DNA from: Candidatus Gastranaerophilales bacterium
GTDB lineage: Bacteria > Cyanobacteriota > Vampirovibrionia > Gastranaerophilales > Gastranaerophilaceae
Reading direction: 5' to 3'
NCBI GenBank assembly: GCA_944324905.1
Contig: CALUYB010000005.1
Location: 49,976-113,975, forward strand
Length of the DNA stretch: 64,000 nt
Below are positions 53,921 through 63,502 of this stretch, one piece after another. The notes beneath the pieces are model-generated. The model saw only the letters and a list, made by a program, of their open reading frames with translations, did no database searches and had not been told where the DNA came from. How positions within the stretch are numbered: position 1 is the stretch's first letter; every line of letters starts with the position of its first letter. The position numbers were made by a program, and so were the translations under genes.

Positions 53921-54502
53921 TTAGCTTAAATAGGGCTTTAAATATTCTTGTAATTTTAATCTTGCTCTTGCAATTCTGGATTTTACCGTTCCAATGTTGG
54001 AATTTGTTGCCTGCGCTATTTCTTCATAGCTTAATCCTTGCAACTCTCGCATTATTATTGCTGCCTTGAACGGGTCGGGCAATTTGTGAATTGAATTTTT
54101 AATTGCAAATTCAAGCTCTTTATCAACAGCCTTTTGATATGGGTTTGAGGCAAAATCCGGCGCTTCAAAGCTGGGTTTATTTTCATCTTGATTATCAAGG
54201 CAAACTTTTTTAACACTTTTTTGTTTTTTGCGCAGAGTGTCATAGAATTGATTGATAATTATTTGATTTAGCCAAGATTTAAAGGTTCTTGGGTTTTTAA
54301 GCTTTTTTATATTTTTTGCAACCTTGAACAGTATTTCTTGAGTTATGTCCATAATCTCATCTGGTTTTGCATTCAGGTAATAAAGGGTTGCAAAAACAGT
54401 TTTCTGCTGTCTTTTAATAATTTCCTCAAGTGCCACCATGTCACCTTTTTGTGCGAGCTCAATAAGTTCATTCAAGTCATTGTTTTTAACTTTATATTTC
54501 AT
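53921..54502 (-). CDS. ECF-family RNA polymerase sigma factor
   Basis: The 193 residues have sigma region 2 (about 20-90; LYYLNAKPDEIMDITQEILFKVAKNI, then FKSWLNQIIINQFYDTLRKKQK) and region 4 (about 130-185; LPDPFKAAIIMRELQGLSYEEIAQATNSNIGTVKSRI with the helix-turn-helix). It is RpoE-like. No Shine-Dalgarno is seen before the ATG. The co-directional zinc-finger anti-sigma next to it is the usual partner. The signal sensed is unknown; the wall genes beside it suggest envelope stress (inference). Confidence 0.93.
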   Translation of the reverse strand: MKYKVKNNDLNELIELAQKGDMVALEEIIKRQQKTVFATLYYLNAKPDEIMDITQEILFKVAKNIKKLKNPRTFKSWLNQIIINQFYDTLRKKQKSVKKVCLDNQDENKPSFEAPDFASNPYQKAVDKELEFAIKNSIHKLPDPFKAAIIMRELQGLSYEEIAQATNSNIGTVKSRIARARLKLQEYLKPYLS

Positions 54503-54585
54503 AATTTAAAATTAAAACTAACAACTTTTTTAAACTATAATCTTTGTTATATAATCACATAGGCAGTATTTAAAAAGGAAAAGTT

Positions 54586-55599
54586 TTGTATAGGATAATC
54601 GATGCTAATCTAAACCGCGCTACAGAGGCACTTAGAGTGCTTGAAGAAATTGCACGTTTTAGACTTGACGATAAAAAACTTTCTACAGAGTTAAAAAATA
54701 TAAGGCATGAAATTTGTTTATTTTTTGACTGTGACTACGAAAAACTTATTGCTTCAAGAGATACAATTAACGATATAGGTACAGATATTCAAAATCCTAC
54801 AAAAGCTGCTAGAGAACAGAATTCGATTGAAATTATTTTTCGCTCAAATTTTAAAAGGCTTGAGCAGGCATTAAGAGTACTTTGTGAATATGGCAATTTA
54901 AGCGATAAATTTCGCTATAAAGCATACACTATTGAAAAAAATATGAATGAGAGCTTAAAAATGGATATAAAAAAATATTTATTAAAAGACAAAAGATTGT
55001 ATCTTGTTACAAATTCGGATAATTTTGACTCAGATAGCGAGTTTCTGGACAGAGTGGCTTTAGCAATTAAAAGCGGTGTTGATATTGTTCAGCTGAGAGA
55101 AAAAAACAAGCCTGCCTCTAAAATTATTGAGTATGGCAAGATTATCAGACAGCTTACAAGCGAGTATGGCGCGCTTTTTATTGTTAATGACAGGGTTGAC
55201 TTGGCGCAAATTTTAAATGCTGATGGTGTCCATCTGGGGCAAGATGATATCGATATTCATAGCGCAAGGAAAATTTTGGGCGAGAAAATGATTATCGGAA
55301 TATCTACTCACAAGCCACAGGATGCGATTGAAGCAATGAAAAATGGTGCCGACTACATTGGTGTTGGCCCGATATACAAAACCCCGACAAAACCAAACAG
55401 AGAGGCTGCCGGTTTAGATTATTTAAAATGGGCAGCAGATAATGTTGACATTCCCTTTTACGCCATTGGCTCGATTGATTTAAATACGGTCGACGAGGTT
55501 ATTTCATATGGTGCAAGGCGCGTTGCGCTAGTTAGAGCCATTATGAATTCAAATAACATCAAAGAAACTGTTACAACATTAAAGGGTAAACTTTCTTAA
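54586..55599 (+). CDS. thiE: ThiD2-ThiE fusion, thiamine phosphate synthase
   Basis: Couples the thiazole and pyrimidine halves of thiamine. The 337 residues combine an N-terminal ThiD2-type domain (1-125; IIDANLNRATEALRVLEEIARF) with a C-terminal ThiE TIM barrel (about 130-335) containing LYLVTNSD, VDIVQLREKNK, FIVNDRVDLA, DGVHLGQDD and YIGVGPIYKTPTKP. This fusion is common in Cyanobacteria and a few other phyla. The start is a TTG following AAGGAAAAG; TATAAT at 54550-54555 may be its -10. It is divergent from the sigma factor. Confidence 0.92.
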   Translation: MYRIIDANLNRATEALRVLEEIARFRLDDKKLSTELKNIRHEICLFFDCDYEKLIASRDTINDIGTDIQNPTKAAREQNSIEIIFRSNFKRLEQALRVLCEYGNLSDKFRYKAYTIEKNMNESLKMDIKKYLLKDKRLYLVTNSDNFDSDSEFLDRVALAIKSGVDIVQLREKNKPASKIIEYGKIIRQLTSEYGALFIVNDRVDLAQILNADGVHLGQDDIDIHSARKILGEKMIIGISTHKPQDAIEAMKNGADYIGVGPIYKTPTKPNREAAGLDYLKWAADNVDIPFYAIGSIDLNTVDEVISYGARRVALVRAIMNSNNIKETVTTLKGKLS

Positions 55600-55696
55600 C
55601 ATTTTGATAAAGATTGTATAAATAATTTAAAAACAAATTTTTTTTGTGTTTTAATATACTGGTCATATTTTTTGTCATCTATGGTGAAAATTAGCA

Positions 55697-57328
55697 ATGA
55701 AGATAGCACAAATTAACAACAATTATTTTCGTGAAAAAAATCACGCAAAAAAAGATGAAAGTTTTAAGGGCGGTTTTGTCCTTGATGGTGCTACAAAGTT
55801 TTTACAAACTTGCGATAAATACCCCATGGTGGGCGTTGCTTTTACAGATTCGGTTGCAACAGATGTCCCACGTACAATTTTCGACCTTATAAAAACAGGG
55901 GTTCCTGCTGCACTTGAAACTGCGCGCAGAGAATTTTCGGGCCTTATTGTAAACTGCTTAATGCCTTCTTTTATTGTGTTAGGTGTTGCAAAAGCTATAA
56001 ACAGACCTATTTTAGGCCAAAAATTTAAAAATATTGATTTGTCATCCTCTTGGTCAAACGGTGAAAGTATAAAAAAATGTGTAGATACTTTTAAGGAATC
56101 AATGGATTTATCCTCTACAAAAACAACTAGGGAGGAAATTAAAACATACTTTACCAGACTTTTAACAGGTTTAAATGGTCGTGATGGCGACAAGTGGGTT
56201 GAATTTTCATCTACATTGGGTGCAGAAAAATTAAATAACATTACAGATACTTTAACAAATACGGTTTTTGACCAAAGTTTAAACAAAAAAACACTAAAAA
56301 ATACTCTTTCACAAGTGTCAGAAACAATTACAAATTCAACAAGAGCCGGAGAGATTTTAAGTTACGACATTAAAAGCGGCAAAACAATAAGTTCAAATTT
56401 ATCCGAACTTTTGCGTGATAGTGTTGATATGGCTGTTAAATTCAAGGACAGCACTGTAAGAAGAAATTTGGACGTTTTTAAAAAACAAGCAACAAAACTT
56501 GTAAATGCTAAAAGTATAGCTGGGCTTGCAATTATTTTGCCTCTTGCAATGTCCGTACAGTCTATAAACAGGGCTATAACGCGCCATATGTATAAACAAA
56601 AAGGCGCACCTATATATAAAGACTTTGAAAAAGGTGACACTTATAAAGAGATGACGCCTGCCGAAAATGCAAAATTTTTCTCGCAAAAACTTTTAGCTGC
56701 AGGTTCCATGGTTTCTCTTGCGCTTTTGTCTATGATGAAGAAACCTAACTTGTCAATGTTTCAATTTAAGGGAATGTTTCCAACGGTTGACCAATGTCGT
56801 TGGATAGCTACAGCTACTTTTGCAAGCAGGATGTTTGCATCTGAAGACCCAAACGAACTTAGGGAAAGCACAGTTCGCGATATGGCGTCATTTGCAGGTC
56901 TGTATTTCTTGGGTGATTATGCAGGAAAAGCAACGGCAAGCTTGATTGAAAAAATAAGACCTGACGTTAAATTAACAAACAGATTAGGTAAATCAACAAA
57001 AGATAGTTCAATTTTTAGGCGCATGGGTGATTGGATTAAAAATACTACTTTAAAATCTTTTGATGAGGTTTTGCCTCAACATAAAAATCTACGCTCAATT
57101 TGCGAGTTGGCAAGTATTGGATTTTCTATTATTTTCCTCGGTGTTTTGCTGCCTGCATACAATAGAAAAGTTACCGAAAAGAAAGTTGCCCTTGCTAAAG
57201 AAAAAGAATTGCGCGCTCAAAGGGCTACAAATGCCGCTAATGCACAATTAATCATTAATTTAAAAAATGATAATACTTTGTCGTCTAAAGGCGTTTTTGG
57301 CAAAGTAGTTCAAAATCGATTTGAATAA
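55697..57328 (+). CDS. Large membrane-associated lineage protein, unknown
   Basis: The 543 residues begin MKIAQINNNYFREKN with a following DESFKGGF, a kind of start I associate with Melainabacteria-specific proteins (recollection, unverified). Several hydrophobic helices are visible: about 92-108 (GLIVNCLMPSFIVLGVAKAI), about 274-290 (GLAIILPLAMSV), about 335-348 (LAAGSMVSLALLSMM) and about 488-503 (ASIGFSIIFLGVLLP). Between them are polar helical stretches. A typical signal peptide is absent. It resembles no enzyme I know. It ends at a strong terminator. Confidence 0.8.
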   Translation: MKIAQINNNYFREKNHAKKDESFKGGFVLDGATKFLQTCDKYPMVGVAFTDSVATDVPRTIFDLIKTGVPAALETARREFSGLIVNCLMPSFIVLGVAKAINRPILGQKFKNIDLSSSWSNGESIKKCVDTFKESMDLSSTKTTREEIKTYFTRLLTGLNGRDGDKWVEFSSTLGAEKLNNITDTLTNTVFDQSLNKKTLKNTLSQVSETITNSTRAGEILSYDIKSGKTISSNLSELLRDSVDMAVKFKDSTVRRNLDVFKKQATKLVNAKSIAGLAIILPLAMSVQSINRAITRHMYKQKGAPIYKDFEKGDTYKEMTPAENAKFFSQKLLAAGSMVSLALLSMMKKPNLSMFQFKGMFPTVDQCRWIATATFASRMFASEDPNELRESTVRDMASFAGLYFLGDYAGKATASLIEKIRPDVKLTNRLGKSTKDSSIFRRMGDWIKNTTLKSFDEVLPQHKNLRSICELASIGFSIIFLGVLLPAYNRKVTEKKVALAKEKELRAQRATNAANAQLIINLKNDNTLSSKGVFGKVVQNRFE

Positions 57329-57329
57329 A

Positions 57330-57357
57330 AAATGCTGCCTTTTTAAGGGCAGCATTT
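57330..57357. terminator. Bidirectional intrinsic terminator
   Basis: The stem AATGCTGCC / GGCAGCATT with an eight-base loop is flanked by A-rich and T-rich sequence between the convergent 55697-57328 gene and gdhA. Confidence 0.8.
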
Positions 57358-57374
57358 AATTTTGTGTATTTTAT

Positions 57375-58742
<1,368 letters not shown>

Positions 58743-58834
58743 TTAATTGTCGGATTAATAATATCACTATTTGCCTTGTGTAACAATAGGATTGCGATTT
58801 TTTGTAAAGTTATTTATATTAAAATTTTATTAAA

Positions 58835-58864
58835 TTGTATCTTGTGTGTTATTATAGTTATAAA
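58835..58864 (+). promoter_or_regulatory. Predicted tRNA-Leu promoter
   Basis: TTGTAT (58835-58840) and TATAAA (58859-58864) with an 18-base spacer would start transcription just before the tRNA 5' end at 58872. Confidence 0.4.
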
Positions 58865-58871
58865 AATGTCT

Positions 58872-58955
58872 GTCGGAGTGGCGAAATGGTAGACGCGCAC
58901 GTTTCAGGAGCGTGTGGAGCAATCCGTGAGGGTTCAAGTCCCTCCTTCGACACCA
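58872..58955 (+). tRNA. tRNA-Leu (CAG)
   Basis: The acceptor GTCGGAG pairs with CTTCGAC (one G-U), followed by A and an encoded CCA (58953-58955). The anticodon loop TTCAGGA has CAG at 58905-58907 and is closed by CACGT/GCGTG. A long class II variable arm and the T-arm GAGGG-TTCAAGT-CCCTC are present. Confidence 0.95.
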
Positions 58956-59088
58956 TATTATAGTGCTATTAAGTTTTATTTTAGTTTATTAGCTAATTTT
59001 GTTTGCACTTTCAGCCTTATACTGTATTTAATTCTATCTTTAGCCATGCTAAAATTTTTCTTTAGTAGCAAGTTATTGGAGTTTATAC

Positions 59089-60576
59089 ATGAAATTTGAC
59101 ATATCAGGTTTATTTAAAGGAAAACAGCGCAAAGAGGCTATTTCAAAACAGAATGAGGTTTTGCAACCTGTTTTTTATGGCATAACATCATATGTTGCAG
59201 AATCACTTGAACACTATATTTCAATGGCAGGAGAACCTGTTGTTTTTACAGGAAGCAATGAAGAAGTTCAAAAATATAAAAATACTCTTTTTTTAAACAA
59301 ATACGAAGTACTTTCTTTGGATGAAGTTTTGAAACGCTTTCCAAACAGTGACATTTGGGTTACGTATAAAAAAGCAAATGCTACTGCAAAAATGTTGTTA
59401 AAGTATTACGATCCTAAAAAGATACATTTTTTTGAAGCTGATTTAGAGTACAAAAAAAGCTGTAGTTTTTTAGGTCATTTTATAGATTATCGTGTTGATA
59501 ATTTTTCTCCTTGCTGTGTAAGCTCAAAATCGGCAATTAAAACTTCTGGTTCTGTTAATGAAAGAATCGCACATTGGAAGGAATATGTTACAAAACTTTC
59601 AGATGATATTAATAAGGGAATTCCAAATGCTTGTGACGGATGTAAGCATTTAAAAGAAGGTTTTTATCCTCGCGAAGTTGCAAAACTTGATTATATATGT
59701 TTTGCAACAAATCACCCTGGTGATGTTTGCAACCTAAGATGCTCTTATTGCTTTGTACAAAACAGATTTGAAAAATTTAAAGAAAACAAAGATGGTATGA
59801 CTACCTATGAAACAATTAAGCAACTTTCGCAAATGCCTGAGTACGACAGTCCTAATATTACTGTTGAACTTTCAAATGGTGAATTGTGCGCTAATAAATA
59901 CTGTAATGAAATATTTGACATTTTGTTAAACACTAAATGGAAAGTTCGATTTGTAACTAACATGACGATTTATAATGAAAAATTTGCAGAGTTTTTAAAA
60001 ACAGGCAGAACTGTTAACGTTTTAACTTCTTTAGATAGTGGTACCGCAGAAACTTATAAAAAAATAAAACAAGTAGATTGTCTTGATAAGGTAGTAGAAA
60101 ATTTGAAAAAATACCCACTAGATAATGCTAATCTTCGTTTGAAATATATTTTCCTTGAAGGAGTAAATGACAATGAAGAAGATGTTAACGGTTTCTATAA
60201 TATTGTTAAAGAAGTAAATTGTAAGGCGATAATGATTTCAAGCGACAGGTGTAAGCCATTAACTTCTAAAATGCGAGAACTGGTTACAAATCTGGTCGCT
60301 AAAGCACAAAAGGATAATATAAAAGTGTTAAAAAGTGCTTATTTGAGTCGCCAAGATGACAAATTTATAGATGATTTAGTTTCAAAGAAAATTAAAACAG
60401 ATAATTTAACGAATTTTCCTTCAAATTCTAAAATTATTACTATTGATGGTAAGAAAATTACATTAGATGCTAATTTAATTACTGACAAAGCAAAATATGT
60501 AATTATTATGGGTGATAACTCAACTATTACAATCAATGGTGATGTTTATATTAATACTGATAATGAAAGCGTATAA
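59089..60576 (+). CDS. Radical SAM protein with extra cysteine clusters
   Basis: The 495 residues contain the radical SAM motif CxxxCxxC at C214, C218 and C221 (VCNLRCSYCF). A separate N-terminal domain (1-200) holds more cysteines: C142-C143 (NFSPCCVSS) and C182xxC185 (ACDGCKHL), possibly a second iron-sulfur site. Later features are VELSNGELCANKYCNE and FVTNMTIYNEKF, typical of the TIM-barrel core, and a C-terminal beta-rich tail (about 440-495). No partner gene is adjacent; it sits between two tRNA genes. Substrate and reaction are unknown. Confidence 0.88.
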   Translation: MKFDISGLFKGKQRKEAISKQNEVLQPVFYGITSYVAESLEHYISMAGEPVVFTGSNEEVQKYKNTLFLNKYEVLSLDEVLKRFPNSDIWVTYKKANATAKMLLKYYDPKKIHFFEADLEYKKSCSFLGHFIDYRVDNFSPCCVSSKSAIKTSGSVNERIAHWKEYVTKLSDDINKGIPNACDGCKHLKEGFYPREVAKLDYICFATNHPGDVCNLRCSYCFVQNRFEKFKENKDGMTTYETIKQLSQMPEYDSPNITVELSNGELCANKYCNEIFDILLNTKWKVRFVTNMTIYNEKFAEFLKTGRTVNVLTSLDSGTAETYKKIKQVDCLDKVVENLKKYPLDNANLRLKYIFLEGVNDNEEDVNGFYNIVKEVNCKAIMISSDRCKPLTSKMRELVTNLVAKAQKDNIKVLKSAYLSRQDDKFIDDLVSKKIKTDNLTNFPSNSKIITIDGKKITLDANLITDKAKYVIIMGDNSTITINGDVYINTDNESV

Positions 60577-60592
60577 TATATTTATTTTGATA

Positions 60593-60629
60593 CAAAGGGT
60601 TTGGTAGTAATATCTTACCAAACCCTTTG
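60593..60629. repeat. Perfect 14-bp inverted repeat without T tract
   Basis: CAAAGGGTTTGGTA and TACCAAACCCTTTG are separated by nine bases. The right arm overlaps the end of the minus-strand gene (stop at 60615-60617). No T run follows on either strand, so it is not a standard terminator, though it lies between convergent genes. Confidence 0.75.
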
Positions 60630-60974
60630 ACCAAAGCGATTATAGCTTTTTAATCCACCAAGAGATGTGTTATATCTATACCTGTGTGGGTTGTATGTAT
60701 TATTGTAATAATACGTCCTGTTCATAACTCTGTTTGTCGGGATATACGTTGAATTTGGGTACCTGTATTTATTGTAAGCACGGTTATTAATATAGGTGCC
60801 TATTTTGTTACCATTTGCGTCGTAGCGCGTAACTATTCCAGGGTAAATTGAACGAACTGAGCCTGTTTTATTGCCGAATCTGTCGTATGTAGTGTATCTT
60901 GTTAGTGCAAATGTTTCGCAAACGCTCCCTGAAATTGCACACAGTGCGATGATTGATGTTAGTAATTTTTTCAT
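60615..60974 (-). CDS. Small exported Tyr/Asn-rich protein
   Basis: The 119 residues begin with a signal peptide (cleavage probably at TFA-LTR). The mature part repeats a YD..GN..G pattern (TTYDRFGNKTGS, TRYDANGNKIGTY), then a Tyr/Asn/Arg-rich stretch (NRTYYYNNTYNPHRYRYN) and a final NRFGQRVW. The YDxxGN units recall RHS/YD repeats, but only two are present. AAGGGTGA precedes the ATG. Function unknown, likely periplasmic or surface. Confidence 0.75.
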   Translation of the reverse strand: MKKLLTSIIALCAISGSVCETFALTRYTTYDRFGNKTGSVRSIYPGIVTRYDANGNKIGTYINNRAYNKYRYPNSTYIPTNRVMNRTYYYNNTYNPHRYRYNTSLGGLKSYNRFGQRVW

Positions 60975-61080
60975 ATTTTCACCCTTGTAATCTGATTGAT
61001 ACGGTAATTATCAACCTTGCACAATTAATATGCATTAGCCGTTAGGGAAATCTTGTGTTCATTATTATAAATTTTATAAT

Positions 61081-61106
61081 AAAAAAACGACCTTAAAGGT
61101 CGTTTT
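61081..61106 (-). terminator. tRNA-Gln terminator
   Basis: On the minus strand the stem AAAACGACCT / AGGTCGTTTT with a three-base loop is followed by a run of T, directly after the tRNA-Gln 3' end. Confidence 0.85.
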
Positions 61107-61111
61107 AAAAT

Positions 61112-61184
61112 CTGGGGCGAAAGGATTCGAACCTCTGAAATGGCTGGACCAAAACCAGCTGCCTTACCACTTGGCGACGCCCCA
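61112..61184 (-). tRNA. tRNA-Gln (TTG)
   Basis: On the minus strand, acceptor TGGGGCG pairs with CGCCCCA; discriminator G; CCA is not encoded. The anticodon arm GCTGG-TTTTGGT-CCAGC carries TTG (61150-61152). T-arm AGAGG-TTCGAAT-CCTTT. Length 73, class I. Confidence 0.95.
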
Positions 61185-61196
61185 ATGGACATATTA

Positions 61197-61224
61197 ATAA
61201 TATATAATAAAGCTCTATTGTCAA
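61197..61224 (-). promoter_or_regulatory. Strong tRNA-Gln promoter
   Basis: On the minus strand a perfect TTGACA (61219-61224) and TATTAT (61197-61202) are 16 bases apart, giving a start about 7 bases before the tRNA. The -35 hexamer contains the TGA stop codon of the upstream kinase gene. Confidence 0.75.
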
Positions 61225-62051
61225 GTACCAACTTTTTTAATTACATTAACTATAGCATTAATGAAATCATGAGTCATTTCTTCAATGTATTCCTGAGTTG
61301 TAAGACCGTTTACAACAATATCTGCCATATCCATTGTGGGGCGGATGTATCTGAATGCTGTTTGGTTAACGTCATGGAACTGCATGTCAGCGGCTTTACC
61401 GATTTTACCGCGAGAAACAGCACGTGCATACCAGCGTTCTTTAATTATTTCAAAAGGTGTATAAACGTAAATCTTAACATCTACAATGTCGCGCATACAC
61501 TCATTTAATACATACAAACCTTCATTTAAGATTAATTTTGCAGGTTTTTTTAGCACCATGTCCTTTTTGCTTTCGCAAGTAACAAAGTTGTATAGTGGTG
61601 AACGTATTTCCTTACCTTCTTTAAGAGCTATTAAATGTTGTTTCATTAGTGCTAAGTCAATAGCGTCAGGAGTGTCAAAGCTAAAGCCTGACTTAAAGAG
61701 TTCTTCGTAACTGCCTGCGGCTTTTAGCTCCTTAGACGCGTCTTTGTAGTAATCGTCGCAGCATACAACTGTATAGACATCGTTTGTATCAGACTTTAGG
61801 CATGCTTTTGCGGTATTCTTTACAAGGGTTGTTTTGCCAGAGGCAGACTCGCCTGCGATAGACATTAAAAATGTAGAATTTTTATCCACAAGAGCTTTAC
61901 GCGCTATGTTAAAAATAAATGCTTCGTTTATTCTTAAAATTAGTGGTTGTTTTTGCTGTCTGTCTTTTGCAATTACTTCTCTTATGTTGTTTAAAATCCT
62001 TGCGACATAAGACATTTCGACTATTTTTTCTTTATTATCAAGATCTGTCAT
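61221..62051 (-). CDS. Uridine kinase-like P-loop kinase
   Basis: The 276 residues have a P-loop GESASGKTT (about 68-76), VCCDDYYKDASKEL typical of uridine kinase/phosphoribulokinase, then NFVTCE and a late RWYARAVSRGKIGKAAD segment with conserved basic residues. Uridine kinases are usually about 210 residues; this is longer at both ends, so the substrate is unsure. It lies 23 bases after an unknown small gene. The end overlaps the tRNA-Gln promoter. Confidence 0.82.
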   Translation of the reverse strand: MTDLDNKEKIVEMSYVARILNNIREVIAKDRQQKQPLILRINEAFIFNIARKALVDKNSTFLMSIAGESASGKTTLVKNTAKACLKSDTNDVYTVVCCDDYYKDASKELKAAGSYEELFKSGFSFDTPDAIDLALMKQHLIALKEGKEIRSPLYNFVTCESKKDMVLKKPAKLILNEGLYVLNECMRDIVDVKIYVYTPFEIIKERWYARAVSRGKIGKAADMQFHDVNQTAFRYIRPTMDMADIVVNGLTTQEYIEEMTHDFINAIVNVIKKVGT

Positions 62052-62074
62052 ATAATTATTTTACTCTATAAATA

Positions 62075-62326
62075 TTATTCTTCAAAGTTAATTATTTGAT
62101 TATCATCGCTTGATGCTTTTTCAAGTAACAAATAGGCAATGTATGCTCCAGTAGCAACAGCTTTTGGGTCTAGATCCGATTTTTGTGCAATTTCTATTAT
62201 TGCGCTGTTAATTTCGGGATTTTCATCTTTGATGTAATGAATCATTTTCTTGCGCCATCCATGGATGTCACCTATTACATCATTAATTACATCATTTACT
62301 GTATTTTCATTTACTATTGGTAGCAT
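62075..62326 (-). CDS. Small helical protein, unknown
   Basis: The 83 residues are mainly helical (NDVINDVIGDIHGWRKKMIHYIKD, PEINSAIIEIAQKS) with an Ala-rich middle (DPKAVATGAYIAYLLLEKA) and an acidic tail. There is no signal peptide. It precedes the uridine-kinase-like gene on the same strand with a 23-base gap. No Shine-Dalgarno is evident. I do not recognise a family; expression is likely from position only. Confidence 0.6.
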   Translation of the reverse strand: MLPIVNENTVNDVINDVIGDIHGWRKKMIHYIKDENPEINSAIIEIAQKSDLDPKAVATGAYIAYLLLEKASSDDNQIINFEE

Positions 62327-62391
62327 TCAATAATTTTACAAAAATTAAATTTTCGTGTCAAACAAGTATATATTTATGTTAAATTTATTCT

Positions 62392-63459
62392 ATGAATATT
62401 TTAGTCGGTATTTCAGGCGGTGTTGATTCTGCAGTTGCAGCACACATTTTAAAGTCACAAGGTCACAATATTTTTGGCGCTATGATGAAAATTTATAGCG
62501 GTGAATATAAAAATGCTCTTGCAAACTCTTGCTATGGTACAGATAAAACAAGAGAAATTAACGACGCTATTAACAATTGCAAGTCTATTGGTTGCGATTT
62601 TAATCTTATAGATGTTTCAAGTGAGTTTAATGAATTTGTATTTGAAAAATTTAAGAGCGAGTACTTAAATGCAAGAACGCCAAATCCATGTGTATTGTGC
62701 AATCCGCTTATTAAATTTGGTGTTTTCCCAAATAAAGCAAGGGATATGGGAATTAATTTTGACAAATTTGCAACAGGGCATTATATTCGAAATGAATATG
62801 ATGAAAAAATCGGTAAATACGTACTTAAACGTGGAATTGACCCTAAAAAAGACCAGTCGTATTTTTTATACACCCTAAAGCAAGAAACGCTTAAAAATGT
62901 ACTTTTCCCGCTTGGAGATATGACAAAAGCCGATGTTAGAAATTATGCACTTTTAAATAACATCCCTGTTGCAAACAAGCAAGACAGCCAAGACTTTTAC
63001 TCAGGTTCTTATGCTGATTTATTAAGTGTTTCCGAGAGCAAAGGTGATATTGTTGATAAATACGGAAATGTTTTAGGACAACACAATGGAGTACATAACT
63101 ATACAATCGGGCAGAGAAAAGGGCTTTTAATAGCCTATAGTGAGCCATTGTATGTAATTGGTTTTGATACAAAATTAAATCAAGTGATAGTTTCAACAAA
63201 AGATGATACATACAACAAGGGGCTTGTTGCAACGAATTTAACCTGGACTTTTTGGGATAAACCTGAGAATAAATTTACTGCTAAAGCAAAAATCCGCTCT
63301 GCACAGCAGCCTTTTGATTGTGAAATTGAAATTTTAGACGACACTAGCGCAAGAGTTGTTTTTGATTTGCCGCAAAGTTCGGTCGCCCCTGGGCAAGCTA
63401 TTGTTTTTTATGAAAATGATATTGTTCTTGGTGGTGGAACAATAAATTGTTCAATATAA
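62392..63459 (+). CDS. mnmA: tRNA 2-thiouridylase MnmA, variant cysteine arrangement
   Basis: Adds sulfur to U34 of tRNA-Lys/Glu/Gln. The 355 residues show the PP-loop GGVDSAVAA (9-17), TGHY and the C-terminal NYTIGQRKGL. The first catalytic cysteine is part of NPCVLCN, giving C100xxC103. The usual second cysteine (ICF, E. coli Cys199 region) is missing: the segment reads DSQDFYSGSY (198-207). The sulfur transfer mechanism may differ, perhaps using the CxxC pair or an iron-sulfur cluster (inference). A terminator follows. Confidence 0.9.
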   Translation: MNILVGISGGVDSAVAAHILKSQGHNIFGAMMKIYSGEYKNALANSCYGTDKTREINDAINNCKSIGCDFNLIDVSSEFNEFVFEKFKSEYLNARTPNPCVLCNPLIKFGVFPNKARDMGINFDKFATGHYIRNEYDEKIGKYVLKRGIDPKKDQSYFLYTLKQETLKNVLFPLGDMTKADVRNYALLNNIPVANKQDSQDFYSGSYADLLSVSESKGDIVDKYGNVLGQHNGVHNYTIGQRKGLLIAYSEPLYVIGFDTKLNQVIVSTKDDTYNKGLVATNLTWTFWDKPENKFTAKAKIRSAQQPFDCEIEILDDTSARVVFDLPQSSVAPGQAIVFYENDIVLGGGTINCSI

Positions 63460-63487
63460 AAACAGGTGGCTTTTACCACCTGTTTTT
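63458..63487 (+). terminator. mnmA intrinsic terminator
   Basis: A 12-base-pair stem AAAAACAGGTGG / CCACCTGTTTTT with a six-base loop overlaps the mnmA stop and ends in T. It also faces the convergent gene that ends at 63503. Confidence 0.9.
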
Positions 63488-63502
63488 ATATGGTATTCAT
63501 TT

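Noticed and set aside
59039..59058. Weak hairpin TTTAGC/GCTAAA followed by T residues before the radical SAM gene
   Set aside because: Only six AT-rich pairs with a three-base loop; too weak to call a terminator or attenuator.
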